Position numbers and translations under genes: made by a program. 29,281 nucleotides of DNA from an uncultured Acetatifactor sp. (GTDB lineage: Bacteria; Bacillota; Clostridia; Lachnospirales; Lachnospiraceae), in the NCBI GenBank assembly GCA_934394665.1, contig CAKRRS010000031.1:1-29281 (forward strand), written 5' to 3'. The number at the start of each line of letters is the position of its first letter. Position 1 is the stretch's first letter. Shown piece by piece: positions 15,432 through 24,714 of this stretch. The notes under the pieces are model-generated. The model worked only from the letters and a program-made list of their open reading frames with translations. It was not told the DNA's origin and ran no database searches.

Positions 15432-16826
15432 TTAATCCGAAGCCGTGGAAGCTGCCGTCAGATCTACGAAGGAATAGGACACATCCTTCTGCTCTTCATC
15501 CACCTGTACGGTGTAGCTTCTGGTTTCATATCCTGATTTTCGCAGGGTAATGACATGGCTTCCGGATGTCTTTTTGAAACTGCACGGTGAGATTCCCACA
15601 TAGCTGCCGTCCAGGTATACTTCCACCTTTTCCGGTGCGTCGATATGCACACGGTAATAAGTCGTTGTCGTGTCCGCCGTGGAAGAGGTACTACTTGCGG
15701 AAGAACTGTTTGTACTTCCCGAAACGGAACCGCTTGTGCTCTCTTCACTGCCTGTGTCTGCCTTATCCAGCTGCACATCCACGCCCGCGGATGCTTGTCC
15801 CACACGGAGATACTGTGTCAGTGATTTGTATCCGTCTGCTTTCGCTATAATCTGATGAATTCCGTATTCCAGAGAGATCGGCTGGGACGGATCTGCCTGG
15901 CTGCCGTCGATATACAGCTCTGCATTCGAAGGGTTCATGGAGAACAGCACCATTCCGTACTGTGCCTCGGCGACTTCCAGATCTCCGATATCAAGCGCGG
16001 TTTCTTCGTTACGATTGATCACAACATTTTTCGTTCCGCCCCCACCGTTATAGCTGATGTCCACCTGATAGCTTCCCTCAGGTACCGTTACCAACATATC
16101 TTCTGTGATCCGAACGATCTGCGTCTGCCCGATCTCAAGCCAGCCTCCGATAAAATTCTCATCATTGACCAGCCGCAGATACCCGTGACCCTTTTCCACT
16201 GTTACACTGAGTACCGTGCTGTCGATTCCCTGAAAAGTCAGTACATCTGCCGGATTCAGATCCATTTTTTCAATGCTGTGTCCTCTGGAAAAATACTGAG
16301 TATCGTCAGACAGCTGAAACACCTCTTCACCGATCATCACTTCGCCTCGGACAGTGTTTATCTCATAACGTTCCACACTGTCATATTGCCACGCTGCCTG
16401 TGACAGCTGCATCGTCGTTAGATGTTTCTGTCTCTTCAGGAAGGTAACATCCACGATATCACCTTCCCCAAACTGCTCCAGGGACATTGCCTTTCCATAT
16501 TTATCCGCAAAATGCGTCGTTCCGTCCATGGATAATGTATATCGCTTACCGAGATCAAGATTCAGGAAGGTGACACTTTTGTCGGTACTATTAATATCTA
16601 CCAATACAGCAGTATCCGCAGAATCATAGCTGTCCGGATTCGTCACTACAAATCCGGTGTCTGCCCGTTCTTCTGTCGCTGTCACTGATGCCGCTGCATT
16701 TTGTTCCGTTTCAGGCGCTCCTGGAGACGTCGTCTGCCCACACCCTGTCAATGACACAATTGTCACAAGTAAAAAACAAATTACTGCTTTTCCTTTATTG
16801 ATTACTGTTTTCAGCCATTTTGTCAT
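15432..16826 (-). CDS. PEGA-domain lipoprotein
   Basis: A 464-residue surface lipoprotein: hydrophobic signal and lipobox SLTGC with Cys29. The middle (about 75–270) is a beta-rich region of unknown function. Two PEGA-type repeats follow: one around NPSNAELYIDGSQADPSQPI ending YGIHQIIAKADGYKS, and one around APEKVEVYLDGSYVGISPCS ending SGSHVITLRKSGYET. They are separated by a Ser/Thr/Gly linker (about 357–390). PEGA domains are small beta-sandwiches found on bacterial surface proteins, with the PEGA-like core here as VYLDGSYVG. Function is unknown. It lies between the CotS-like gene and hup but has its own upstream region. Confidence 0.8.
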   Translation of the reverse strand: MTKWLKTVINKGKAVICFLLVTIVSLTGCGQTTSPGAPETEQNAAASVTATEERADTGFVVTNPDSYDSADTAVLVDINSTDKSVTFLNLDLGKRYTLSMDGTTHFADKYGKAMSLEQFGEGDIVDVTFLKRQKHLTTMQLSQAAWQYDSVERYEINTVRGEVMIGEEVFQLSDDTQYFSRGHSIEKMDLNPADVLTFQGIDSTVLSVTVEKGHGYLRLVNDENFIGGWLEIGQTQIVRITEDMLVTVPEGSYQVDISYNGGGGTKNVVINRNEETALDIGDLEVAEAQYGMVLFSMNPSNAELYIDGSQADPSQPISLEYGIHQIIAKADGYKSLTQYLRVGQASAGVDVQLDKADTGSEESTSGSVSGSTNSSSASSTSSTADTTTTYYRVHIDAPEKVEVYLDGSYVGISPCSFKKTSGSHVITLRKSGYETRSYTVQVDEEQKDVSYSFVDLTAASTASD

Positions 16827-16955
16827 TGTCTCCTCCTATGTGTTTCTTTTGCACCTGAACGTATTTTTCTATGCTGATTTTCTTACGAATGCTCACATAT
16901 TGCAACGATTCAAAACCATATTCCTAAAAAACTCTCTTTGGAGTCTTCCTAATTT

Positions 16956-18062
16956 CTATTGTTGAAGCATTTTCAGGAATCTTTTTCTGGCAGGTTCCTG
17001 TTCCAGCAGCAGATCCAGTTTCTCCATATTTTTCCCCGGAATCCACGCTTTACCGGAATTATAATAAAAATTAACGATCTTCCACAGCTTTTCCGGATAT
17101 GACATCCGATAAAATAAGTCCTGTCTCTCAAGTGTCGTCAGAGGTCGGACAGATTCGTAAGCCGATAGCAATGCCATCCCTAAGTCGGCATCCCATCCGC
17201 TTTTCTCCAACAGCTTGCGTAATAAGAGATAGAGATCTCTCACCGGACCGTCCGCCTGGCATTTCTCGAAATTCACCAGGAAAAATCCTCTGTCCTGCTT
17301 TAGAATATTATGGTATTGATAATCTCCGTGACAAAAGCAGAAAATTTCACTCTGCGTCTTCGCAAACGCGGAAGTTTCTATAGCTTTCCATTCTTCACTT
17401 AAGCTTTTGGCTTCCTCCAAAAAAGGATCGATAACGCCGGACAACCGGATCTCAAACCAGGTCTTCTGACTCCGCTGTTTTAAGAATCTCCGGGCACGCT
17501 TTAATTCCCTGTTGTGCTTCTCATAATCCCTGCTCGGCAGATATCTCTCGATTGTCGGCAGCGGTGCTTTTTCAGTCGAATTTCCCAACATTTCCTCTGC
17601 AGATTCTTCTATAGTTTCTTCTCCCGACAGTTCTTTGCCGGGCGCTCCTTCTCCCGGTGTGTCGTGCCCCACTTTTTCTGTCTGCGGAAATTGTGGTATG
17701 AAGGTAAGCACTTCATGCATTTTTGCAAGGAGACGCATTGCTTCCAGGCATTCTTCAAGGTCACGGATATTGCACTCTCGGCCTTCGTTCCATGTCTTCA
17801 GAATATATCTGACGCCGTCTCTGTCCGTCACGGATAAATTTCCTTCCTTCGTGGGAAGCAGACGTTCTGCCGAAACGCTTCCTTCTGTTGCCAGCCGTAA
17901 AAGCACCTGTTCCTGTAGGCGCAGCTGCTCCTCTTTTCCGGTATATTCCTTAAAAATCAGGCAGCCCTGCGCGGTTTCACACAGGATCGCTCCCCTTCCC
18001 TTCCGGGTACGCAATACCTCTATCTCATACTGCTCCAGCAGTGCCACCGATCTGTCATTCAC
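16956..18062 (-). CDS. CotS-family spore coat kinase-like protein
   Basis: A 368-residue protein of the CotS/YsxE aminoglycoside-phosphotransferase-like superfamily. The N-lobe shows CLIFKEYTG; the catalytic-loop motif is CHGDYQYHN (HGD at 245–247, Asn252). The following metal-binding Asp, normally in an IDFD-like motif, is replaced: FLVNFEKC has Asn264 and Glu266. An acidic insert (about 125–165) rich in Gly, Glu and Pro is not part of the usual fold. CotS in Bacillus is a spore coat component. The start is GTG at 18062, with AGGAGGGG six bases upstream. It follows cca by 95 bp on the same strand and is followed by a small hairpin with a T run (about 16947–16927). Confidence 0.8.
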   Translation of the reverse strand: MNDRSVALLEQYEIEVLRTRKGRGAILCETAQGCLIFKEYTGKEEQLRLQEQVLLRLATEGSVSAERLLPTKEGNLSVTDRDGVRYILKTWNEGRECNIRDLEECLEAMRLLAKMHEVLTFIPQFPQTEKVGHDTPGEGAPGKELSGEETIEESAEEMLGNSTEKAPLPTIERYLPSRDYEKHNRELKRARRFLKQRSQKTWFEIRLSGVIDPFLEEAKSLSEEWKAIETSAFAKTQSEIFCFCHGDYQYHNILKQDRGFFLVNFEKCQADGPVRDLYLLLRKLLEKSGWDADLGMALLSAYESVRPLTTLERQDLFYRMSYPEKLWKIVNFYYNSGKAWIPGKNMEKLDLLLEQEPARKRFLKMLQQ

Positions 18063-18088
18063 TTACAACCCCTCCTAAGATATGTACT

Positions 18089-18113
18089 GAACCGTATTGC
18101 TGTTTTACGGTTC
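18089..18113. other. Hairpin between cca and the CotS-like gene
   Basis: GAACCGTA (18089–18096) and TACGGTTC (18106–18113) form a perfect 8-bp stem with a 9-nt loop. There is no T run on the minus strand, so it may be an attenuator or RNA-stabilising hairpin rather than a full terminator. Confidence 0.45.
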
Positions 18114-18157
18114 TTACGCTATCTTATGAGAGAATTCAGAAAAGTATACCCCGGCAA

Positions 18158-19498
18158 TTATTTCGACATTTCTTCTGCTTTCTGCAACAGAATCTCCCGT
18201 GTATTCCACTCCGGATGTTCCAGTACCAGTTCCAACAGCTTCTGCAAGGTTTCTCCCAGCTCTCTGCCGGGCTTCCTACCCATTGCGATCAGGTCTCTGC
18301 CGGTAACTGCCAGTGTCTTCAGGGAGATGCACTGCTTTTTCTCAAGCATCTCCTGATACAGGGTCTTCCAAAGCTCCAGATTTTCCAGTTTCTCAGCGCG
18401 CATATATTCACTTTGCGCCAGGATATCTGCTCTTCTTACAGGGAACAGCAGCGGAAAAATATCTTCTCCGATCCTGTTCACTGCCCGACGCACGATCCTC
18501 AGATCCGGTGTCACGCCATTTCCGTAATCATGATATCTCACCAGTCGGGTAACGACACTGACCGTGTCATTATCAAACCGCAGTCTGCGCAGGATCCTAC
18601 GCGCGATTTCCTCTCCCACTGCCGGATGTCCATGGAAATGCGTCGTGCCGTCCTCATCCACCGTAAGGGTCTGTGGCTTACCAATATCGTGAAACAGCAT
18701 GGCATACCGCAGATTCTTCTCCGGTGCGATCTCCACCAGCGCATGCAGCGTATGTTCTCCCACGCTGTATTTGTGATGTTTGTGCTTCTGCGGTGTCTCC
18801 ATTATAGTGTCAAACTCCGGCAGGATTACCTTCGTGATACCGTATTCATAGGCTTCTCTCAGGGTATCCGGATGAGCGGAGGTTAAAAGCTTGGTCAATT
18901 CCACCTGGATCCGTTCCGCACTGATCTTCTGAAGTGTGGGAGCCAGTTTGCGGATGGCAGTTATCGTATCCTCATGGATCTCATACCCCAACTGCGCCGA
19001 AAAACGAATTGCCCTCATAATGCGCAGCGCATCTTCTCCAAAGCGTTCTTCCGGATTGCCTACGCACCGGATCCATTTTGCTTCGATATCCGCCATGCCG
19101 CCGAAGATGTCGATCAACCCTTCTGTCTCATTATATGCCATGGCGTTGATCGTGAAATCGCGCCGCTTTAAATCTTCCTCCAGATTCGGCGTAAATGTCA
19201 CTTCTTTGGGATGTCTGCTGTCCTCGTATTTTCCGTCCACACGATAAGTCGTGACTTCAAAGCCTTCCTTATCCAGCATGACTGTGACTGTGCCGTGCTG
19301 GATTCCGGTATCTATCGTGCGGCGGAACAGCTGTTTTACCTGCTCCGGCCTCGCGGAAGTCGTGATGTCCCAGTCCCCGGGTGTTCTCCCCAGGATGGAA
19401 TCCCGCACACAGCCGCCTACCACATAAGCCTCGAATCCGGCATTCTGTATGGTCTCTATGATATATTTTGCTTTTTCAGGTATTCGTATCTGAATCAT
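18158..19498 (-). CDS. cca: CCA tRNA nucleotidyltransferase
   Basis: A 446-residue class II nucleotidyltransferase that builds or repairs the 3' CCA end of tRNA. From the N-terminus: VVGGCVRDSILGR (GGxVRD at about 27–33), GDWDITT with the two catalytic Asp, RRDFTINAMAYN, then GEDALRIMRAIRFSAQLGY, and an HD domain (MLFHDIGKPQTL with later RYHDYGN) as in many Firmicute enzymes. The HD domain can hydrolyse phosphodiesters. The ATG at 19498 is chosen because AGAGG lies six bases upstream; a longer frame from 19561 lacks this. The two tRNA genes in this window have no encoded CCA and need this enzyme. Confidence 0.95.
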   Translation of the reverse strand: MIQIRIPEKAKYIIETIQNAGFEAYVVGGCVRDSILGRTPGDWDITTSARPEQVKQLFRRTIDTGIQHGTVTVMLDKEGFEVTTYRVDGKYEDSRHPKEVTFTPNLEEDLKRRDFTINAMAYNETEGLIDIFGGMADIEAKWIRCVGNPEERFGEDALRIMRAIRFSAQLGYEIHEDTITAIRKLAPTLQKISAERIQVELTKLLTSAHPDTLREAYEYGITKVILPEFDTIMETPQKHKHHKYSVGEHTLHALVEIAPEKNLRYAMLFHDIGKPQTLTVDEDGTTHFHGHPAVGEEIARRILRRLRFDNDTVSVVTRLVRYHDYGNGVTPDLRIVRRAVNRIGEDIFPLLFPVRRADILAQSEYMRAEKLENLELWKTLYQEMLEKKQCISLKTLAVTGRDLIAMGRKPGRELGETLQKLLELVLEHPEWNTREILLQKAEEMSK

Positions 19499-19571
19499 AC
19501 ACATCCTCTTTTGCAAAGGTTTCTTCCTGCCCGTTGCTCTGTGACATTTCGTTGTTTCCAATGATTTGTTA

Positions 19572-20393
19572 CTACTGATTCTCTGGATTCATGATAAATT
19601 TATCAATCACTTCTACCAGTCCGTCCTCATCGTTGGTACCGGTGATATAATCCGCCGCATCCTTGACTGCGGGCTGTGCATTGCCCATGGCCACACCGGT
19701 TCCCGCATACTCGATCATGGAAATATCATTATAACCGTCTCCGCAGCAGATCGCATTTTCTCGCGTCAGTCCCATGCCTTCCAGCATATGATCCAGAGAA
19801 GTGGCTTTGTTCACATCTTTCGGCATGATCTCGATGAAAAACGGTTCCGAACGGTAGATACTTGCCACATCACTGTACTTTTCCTGTAACTGCTTCTCCA
19901 GCTCCGGCGCGATCTCTTCCGGTGCCGTCATCAGACACTTGTTAATATCAAAATTCACATATTCTACGAAATTGTCAACGACTTTAATAGGGATTCCGTT
20001 GATTCTGGCTTCCAACTGCACGTAGCCATCCGGCTCGAACGCAGAAATGACGCCGGGACCCTGATAAGTGATCAGACCGCAGCCGTTCTCTTTGGCGAAT
20101 TCATACAGTCCGGGGACAATGGACAGCGGTAATGTCCTCTGATATACAACTTCCCCTGTCTTACACTCCACGATGCGTGCACCGTTAAATGACAGAAGAT
20201 ATCCGCCATATTTTTTCAGTTCCAGCTCCTCTTCGCATTTCCGCATGCCGGGGGTGGGACGGCCCGAAGCCAAGATCACCTTGTGACCGTGCTGCAAAAT
20301 GTTCCGGATTCCCTGTTTGGTAGCTTCTGTGATCTCTTTTTTGGAATTGGTCAATGTTCCGTCAATATCCAGTACCAGGACTTTTTCCTGCAT
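19572..20393 (-). CDS. Cof-type HAD hydrolase
   Basis: A 273-residue haloacid dehalogenase-superfamily phosphatase with a type IIB cap. Motif I is VLDIDGTLT (nucleophile Asp9, Asp11), motif II ILASGRP, a conserved Lys follows in PKDVNKATSLDHML, and motif IV is CCGDGYNDISMI. Such Cof/YidA-like enzymes dephosphorylate sugar phosphates or nucleotide cofactors such as FMN; the substrate cannot be told here. It starts 94 bp downstream of the PrsA-type gene and ends 73 bp before cca, on the same strand, so it may be in a loose operon. Confidence 0.88.
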   Translation of the reverse strand: MQEKVLVLDIDGTLTNSKKEITEATKQGIRNILQHGHKVILASGRPTPGMRKCEEELELKKYGGYLLSFNGARIVECKTGEVVYQRTLPLSIVPGLYEFAKENGCGLITYQGPGVISAFEPDGYVQLEARINGIPIKVVDNFVEYVNFDINKCLMTAPEEIAPELEKQLQEKYSDVASIYRSEPFFIEIMPKDVNKATSLDHMLEGMGLTRENAICCGDGYNDISMIEYAGTGVAMGNAQPAVKDAADYITGTNDEDGLVEVIDKFIMNPENQ

Positions 20394-20414
20394 TTTTCTC
20401 TCCTATAATCTAAC

Positions 20415-20453
20415 AGTACCTGTCTCTTCTGCTTGCGCAGTGAAACAGGTACT
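20415..20453 (-). terminator. Hairpin after the PrsA-type gene
   Basis: AGTACCTGT (20415–20423) and ACAGGTACT (20445–20453) form a perfect 9-bp stem 35 nt beyond the stop codon of the isomerase gene. No strong T run follows on the minus strand, so termination would be partial at best. Confidence 0.4.
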
Positions 20454-20487
20454 TGTCTGTTGTCTATGTTCTGTTCCTGAGCAAGCT

Positions 20488-22131
20488 TTACTGTGCCTGT
20501 GTTGCAGTCTCTTCAGTAGCAGCGGTCTGCTCCTCGGTGAGTTCCTGCGTCTCCGCGGTCTCAGTCTCTGCTGCTGTGGATTCTTCTGCCTGTACTTTCA
20601 GGTAATTCAGCTTACCCTTTGGATCCTCTACGGTAATATCAGCAGTGATGTTCTGGAGATACTCTGACATTGCCTGGGATACCAGTGTATTCTTGATGCT
20701 GATCTTCCATTCGGGCTGATCCTGACCTACATAGTAAAGTACATAAGTCGTCGCATCGGAAACGGTGATTACCACAGTATCTCCTGCCTGACGGCTGCTG
20801 TCGAAGATCCATTCGCTCAGTTCTGCGGTCATACCGGTGGAAGTTACCTGCTCAAACAGGCCGCCGTTCTCTGCTGCGGAAGTATCCTGTGTATACTTCT
20901 TGCAAAGTTCTGCAAAGCTGTCCTCAGTAGCTGCTCCGCTCTTCCACTCATCCAGGATCTCTTCCCCACTCTTGTCCTCGGCAGGAACGATCACACGTAC
21001 ATTTGCGGAAGGTGTCTCATCCAGATATCTCTGTTCAAATGCTACCACATAGTAGCAATGGCTGTTGTCGTTGGTGATAACAGTAGTGTCTCCTGCCTTT
21101 CTGGCATCATCGAACAGCCAGTCGGAGATCAGGTAGTTCACGGAAGACTTCTTCTCATTCTCATGTACTTCTCCGTCTTTTGCCACGGTCTGCTCCGCAT
21201 CATCTGCCAGTACCTTGGCATCTTCCATCGCTTTGGCGATCTCAGCATCGGAAGGCTGATATGCGGTATCGGTGCTGTCGGAAGCTGTTGCATCTGTAGC
21301 TGCAGCTGCGTCTGTTGCAGTGGTATCGGTGGTTGCTGTGGTCTCGTCTACAGGGTCAGCCAACTCGGTAGGCTCTGTGGGCAGATCTGCTTCTATCGTG
21401 GTCAGTCGGTAATCTACGGAATCATAGGTTGCCTTATTTTCCTCATAATAATTCTGGATCTCCTCGTCGGAAGGAGCGTTGTCCTCCTGCAGCTTCTGAT
21501 AATAAGCATTCATCACCATGTCGTTCTTTACATACTCTGCAATACGACCCATGGTAGCATAATCACCGTAAATAGAACGTACATATTCTTTCTCGGATAC
21601 GCCTGCGTTTGCTGCGGAAGTCTTGATGGTCTCCTTGAAAGTGTTGTATTCCTCTGTGGTATCATAGGTGAAGCCCTCTGCCTCGGCTGCTGCCTTCAGC
21701 GCCTTGGACTGCTTCAGGTTGTCCACTGCCATCTGCTCGAAGTAATCCTTCCAGCTCAGGGTATCGGAATACATCTGTGTGGCCAGGTCCTTAGAGGTAT
21801 CCAGTCCGAAGTATGTCAGATAGCTGCCGTACTGGGTGATATAATTGTTCTTGGTCAGATTGTATTGGTAATCGAATTCTACCTTGTTAACAGCTTCTCC
21901 ATTGACCACCACATAGGTCTCATGCGTTGCCAGATAGGTGCGGATCGGGAAAGATGCGACCAGACATACCAGAGCCACGAGGAATACGATGCCGACGATT
22001 GTGCTGATGCGCTCTTCCTTCTTCTCCTTTTCCTTCTCTTCTTTACGTCTCTGTACCTTACGGTCATATTTGGTCATGACCTTGTTTTCTGTTTGTTCCT
22101 TATTTTCTGTAACTTTTTCATTCTTAGACAT
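20488..22131 (-). CDS. Membrane-anchored peptidyl-prolyl isomerase (PrsA/SurA-like)
   Basis: A 547-residue extracytoplasmic foldase. A highly charged cytoplasmic tail (about 1–43, Lys/Glu-rich) precedes one membrane helix (about 44–66, IVGIVFLVALVCLVASF). A SurA_N-like helical region follows (YVVVNGEAVNKVEFDYQYN onward), then a parvulin-type PPIC region around SFAELCKKYTQDTSAAENGG and FEQVTSTGMTAELSEWIFDS. Two low-complexity Thr/Ala/Glu/Asp stretches occur, one at about 255–290 and one at the C-terminus. Unlike Bacillus PrsA it has no lipobox and is anchored by a signal-anchor helix. It should help exported proteins fold at the membrane–wall interface. Confidence 0.85.
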   Translation of the reverse strand: MSKNEKVTENKEQTENKVMTKYDRKVQRRKEEKEKEKKEERISTIVGIVFLVALVCLVASFPIRTYLATHETYVVVNGEAVNKVEFDYQYNLTKNNYITQYGSYLTYFGLDTSKDLATQMYSDTLSWKDYFEQMAVDNLKQSKALKAAAEAEGFTYDTTEEYNTFKETIKTSAANAGVSEKEYVRSIYGDYATMGRIAEYVKNDMVMNAYYQKLQEDNAPSDEEIQNYYEENKATYDSVDYRLTTIEADLPTEPTELADPVDETTATTDTTATDAAAATDATASDSTDTAYQPSDAEIAKAMEDAKVLADDAEQTVAKDGEVHENEKKSSVNYLISDWLFDDARKAGDTTVITNDNSHCYYVVAFEQRYLDETPSANVRVIVPAEDKSGEEILDEWKSGAATEDSFAELCKKYTQDTSAAENGGLFEQVTSTGMTAELSEWIFDSSRQAGDTVVITVSDATTYVLYYVGQDQPEWKISIKNTLVSQAMSEYLQNITADITVEDPKGKLNYLKVQAEESTAAETETAETQELTEEQTAATEETATQAQ

Positions 22132-22302
22132 TGCTTACATGTCTCCTTCCTGCGTCTTAGGTCTCAATGACTCCTTATTTTAACGTATTTTCAAGGAAAA
22201 AGAAAGCTATTTCACATATTTTTCAAGTTTTTCCACAATATTTTTCACGCATCCGGGCGAAAAAGGACTGTCCGGACCGATCTCTTTGATCAGCATCCTT
22301 TC

Positions 22303-23658
22303 TCATAACCCGGTAAGATCAATTTTATAAATCAATGACTCCTGTTCAGCCTCCTGCCGGAAAAACATAATCATATACCATGGAAGATAAAGTATTTCTT
22401 CTTCCTCTTCCACATTAGATTTTGAAAAAACGATCGTTTGTTCAAATTTCCACTGTTTTGTCTCCAGCGCATGATCCATTGCCGGATGCTTTTTGAAATC
22501 ATTTCCCGATTTAATCTCCAACAATACTGTGGAAAGCCCGTTCTGCAAAACAAAATCCAATTCTCCAATTTTTTTAGAATCAAAATAATGCAGTTTAAAG
22601 CCATTCGACTTCAAGTTTTGTGCAAAAACATTTTCCAAAATACTGCCCATGTTGATCTCCACGTTTCCCATCAGAAGATCAAACTGAACATTTTCCATGC
22701 ATGCCGCGCATAACAGTCCGACATCATTCATATATAGTTTGAATAAATTTCTCTTCTCGTTTAGCCCTAACGGAGCCTGTGGTTCCGTTACATTATAACA
22801 GGGAAGTGCTACTCCCACATCCGCAAGCCAATTAAAACTGTCCTCATATCGCAGCAATCTTGCATCCGGATGAATACTATTGATTTTGAATCTGCGATTT
22901 TTATCATTCAACTGTGCCGGAATACTGTCAAATATTGCCTTGATCTTGGCTTTATCATTATCTGATGCATATTTTGCGATATCCAGCCGATACAAATCTA
23001 AAATACTTCTTTGGTTGCGGATGACTCTGGCAATATCATGTGTATCAATATAAATTTGTACTGTCTCCGGCATTCCTCCCACTACCAGATAACTGTAAAA
23101 GAGTTTACACAGTGTCTCATGTACTGTCTCTGAAACCGGTTTCTTTTGCTCGTAGCAGCTCTTCAAATAAGAGATTGTCTCTGCCTGTACTCCGTTGGCC
23201 CACAGATACTCCTCAAAATCCAAAGGATACATGGGCAGCATTTGTTCAAACCCAACAGCATACGATCTGACTTCTTTATACCGCACCCCAAGAAGCGATC
23301 CGGATTCAATATAATCAAACCGACCATCCTCTACCAGAAATTTAATGGCAGATCTGACTTCCGGGCACTCTTGTATCTCATCGAACAGAATCAATGTGTT
23401 CCCTCGCTCCAATGGTTTCTGAAGATATGCCGTAAGGTTGATTATAATCTCTTCCGCCGACAGCTTTCCACGAAATATGTCCGCTGCTCTTGGATCTGTC
23501 ACAAAATTAATCTCCGCAAAATACTTGTATTCCCGTTTGCCAAATTCACGGATCAACGTTGTCTTCCCAATCTGCCTGGCTCCTATAATACAGAGTGCTT
23601 TACCCTTTGTCTCATTTTTCCAATCCAGAAGATTCTGGTATGACTTTCTCCTTAACAT
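22303..23658 (-). CDS. ATP-binding protein with AAA_14 and DUF4143 domains
   Basis: A 451-residue P-loop ATPase. Walker A is GARQIGKTTL (about 26–35), Walker B LILFDEIQE (about 88–97), and a sensor-like IESGSLLGVRY follows; the C-terminal half contains the DUF4143 region with LDFVLQNGLSTVLLEIKSG, which resembles a nuclease-like fold core (D...E.K). These proteins occur in many copies in gut Firmicutes and Bacteroidota; no function is established, and an accessory or mobile role is only inferred. The start at 23658 has GGAGGTTGCGGG upstream. The gene lies next to Rpn-family genes in an accessory patch. Confidence 0.85.
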   Translation of the reverse strand: MLRRKSYQNLLDWKNETKGKALCIIGARQIGKTTLIREFGKREYKYFAEINFVTDPRAADIFRGKLSAEEIIINLTAYLQKPLERGNTLILFDEIQECPEVRSAIKFLVEDGRFDYIESGSLLGVRYKEVRSYAVGFEQMLPMYPLDFEEYLWANGVQAETISYLKSCYEQKKPVSETVHETLCKLFYSYLVVGGMPETVQIYIDTHDIARVIRNQRSILDLYRLDIAKYASDNDKAKIKAIFDSIPAQLNDKNRRFKINSIHPDARLLRYEDSFNWLADVGVALPCYNVTEPQAPLGLNEKRNLFKLYMNDVGLLCAACMENVQFDLLMGNVEINMGSILENVFAQNLKSNGFKLHYFDSKKIGELDFVLQNGLSTVLLEIKSGNDFKKHPAMDHALETKQWKFEQTIVFSKSNVEEEEEILYLPWYMIMFFRQEAEQESLIYKIDLTGL

Positions 23659-23825
23659 CCCGCAACCTCCAAATACTATTCTACCCCGTTCTGCTTCATT
23701 TTAACATTTTTCTTCTGTTTATGGAAGTAATCCGTAACATTTTTCTGCGATTTTTATTGCATATTTGTAACATTTTTCCTCACATTTTTCTAATTCCAGT
23801 ATTTACCAGAACTATAGTCAACAAT

Positions 23826-23855
23826 AAAGAAGGGCAATCCCTATAAGGATGCCCT
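23826..23855 (-). terminator. Terminator of the Rpn-family gene
   Basis: On the minus strand AGGGCATCC (23855–23847) pairs with GGATTGCCCT (23840–23831) with one bulged base, followed by TCTTTATT. It lies 19 nt after the stop codon. Confidence 0.65.
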
Positions 23856-23873
23856 CTCATCATAATACGCTCT

Positions 23874-24710
23874 TTACCAGTACAGTTTCATGTCTCTCTG
23901 TACTTCTTCCTCCGATAACCGGAGCTTCTCCCGGATTCGTTTTGCTGTTTCCTCAAAACTCAATCCCAGCTCCTTGCACATACCAATAGCTCCGTTGGCC
24001 TTGCCACGGGCTTCTCCATAGGCTTCTCCCTCTGCTCTTCCTTCTGCTCTTCCCTCTGCTCTGACGTCATCATCATGTAGTAATTCTTTCATGTATTCTG
24101 ACCTCCACTCTTCATTCTTTCTGGCTCTGATTACTGCCTCGTCTATTCTCTGGGTCAGGTCGTCTCCGACCTGACCGGTTCTGATATATTCATACAGATA
24201 CTTCAAATGCTCGGGTATCTCTTCCGCGATGCAATTATAAAAAATCTTCTCGGTTCCATCCTCTAAACACAGCTTCCTGTCTTCCATACAAAGATTCTGA
24301 AACGAATACTTTGCATATCCCAGTCCAAACGGATCGAAGGTACAGAGAAACAGTACCTTACCCTCCGGCAATTCCCGATAGGACTTGCCCCGGCTCAGAT
24401 GATCTGTATCCATGGTAGATTGATAAAATCTGCTTCTGCGCGGCAGTTCTAAGTTTTCCGGTGTCTGATGATTCAGCCTTTGCATCTCAGCATCATAAAT
24501 CCGTTTTTGATCTCTCGTATACACATCCAGGCGAATCGGCTTACCCTTCGAAGTATATCGAAATTCCCTCTGTGTCTGCACATCCTCCAGTTCTCCTACC
24601 GGTTCTTCCAACAGACACTGCAGCACATCCCGACAAAGCTCTTTATCTTCCATTACTTTGCCGAACATAAAATCATCCTCAATCGTCAGTTCTTCATACC
24701 GTTTTGCCAT
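23874..24710 (-). CDS. Rpn-family recombination-promoting nuclease / PD-(D/E)XK transposase-like
   Basis: A 278-residue protein of the Rpn (PDDEXK_2, YhgA-like) family. Family features: N-terminal DDFMFGKVMEDKELCRDVLQ, then the nuclease core with IRLDVYT and YDAEMQ (Asp and the ExQ motif), followed by GKVLFLCTFDPFGLG. Rpn proteins are DNA endonucleases that promote recombination, and many copies are horizontally acquired. The C-terminal tail carries six four-residue repeats of RAEG/EAYG/KANG type encoded by 12-bp repeats (23991–24062). Its Shine–Dalgarno AAGGAG sits in a hairpin. A decayed relative lies 550 bp away on the other strand. Confidence 0.82.
   Translation of the reverse strand: MAKRYEELTIEDDFMFGKVMEDKELCRDVLQCLLEEPVGELEDVQTQREFRYTSKGKPIRLDVYTRDQKRIYDAEMQRLNHQTPENLELPRRSRFYQSTMDTDHLSRGKSYRELPEGKVLFLCTFDPFGLGYAKYSFQNLCMEDRKLCLEDGTEKIFYNCIAEEIPEHLKYLYEYIRTGQVGDDLTQRIDEAVIRARKNEEWRSEYMKELLHDDDVRAEGRAEGRAEGEAYGEARGKANGAIGMCKELGLSFEETAKRIREKLRLSEEEVQRDMKLYW
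23991..24062 (-). repeat. Six 12-bp coding tandem repeats in the Rpn-family gene
   Basis: Six successive 12-bp units, read on the minus strand as AGAGCAGAGGGA-type repeats. The first three are near-identical (one A/G difference) and encode RAEG; the next three diverge to EAYG, EARG and KANG. The unit is a multiple of three, so slippage would change tail length without breaking the frame. Confidence 0.85.
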
Positions 24711-24714
24711 TTGT

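Noticed and set aside
21058..22170. Plus-strand open frame (370 codons) opposite the PrsA-type gene
   Set aside because: It is Cys/Leu/Ile-rich low-complexity antisense of Ala/Thr/Glu/Lys coding sequence; the minus-strand protein has clear foldase features.
23991..24062. Short tandem repeats as a CRISPR array
   Set aside because: The units are 12 bp, directly adjacent without spacers, and code in frame for a repetitive protein tail.
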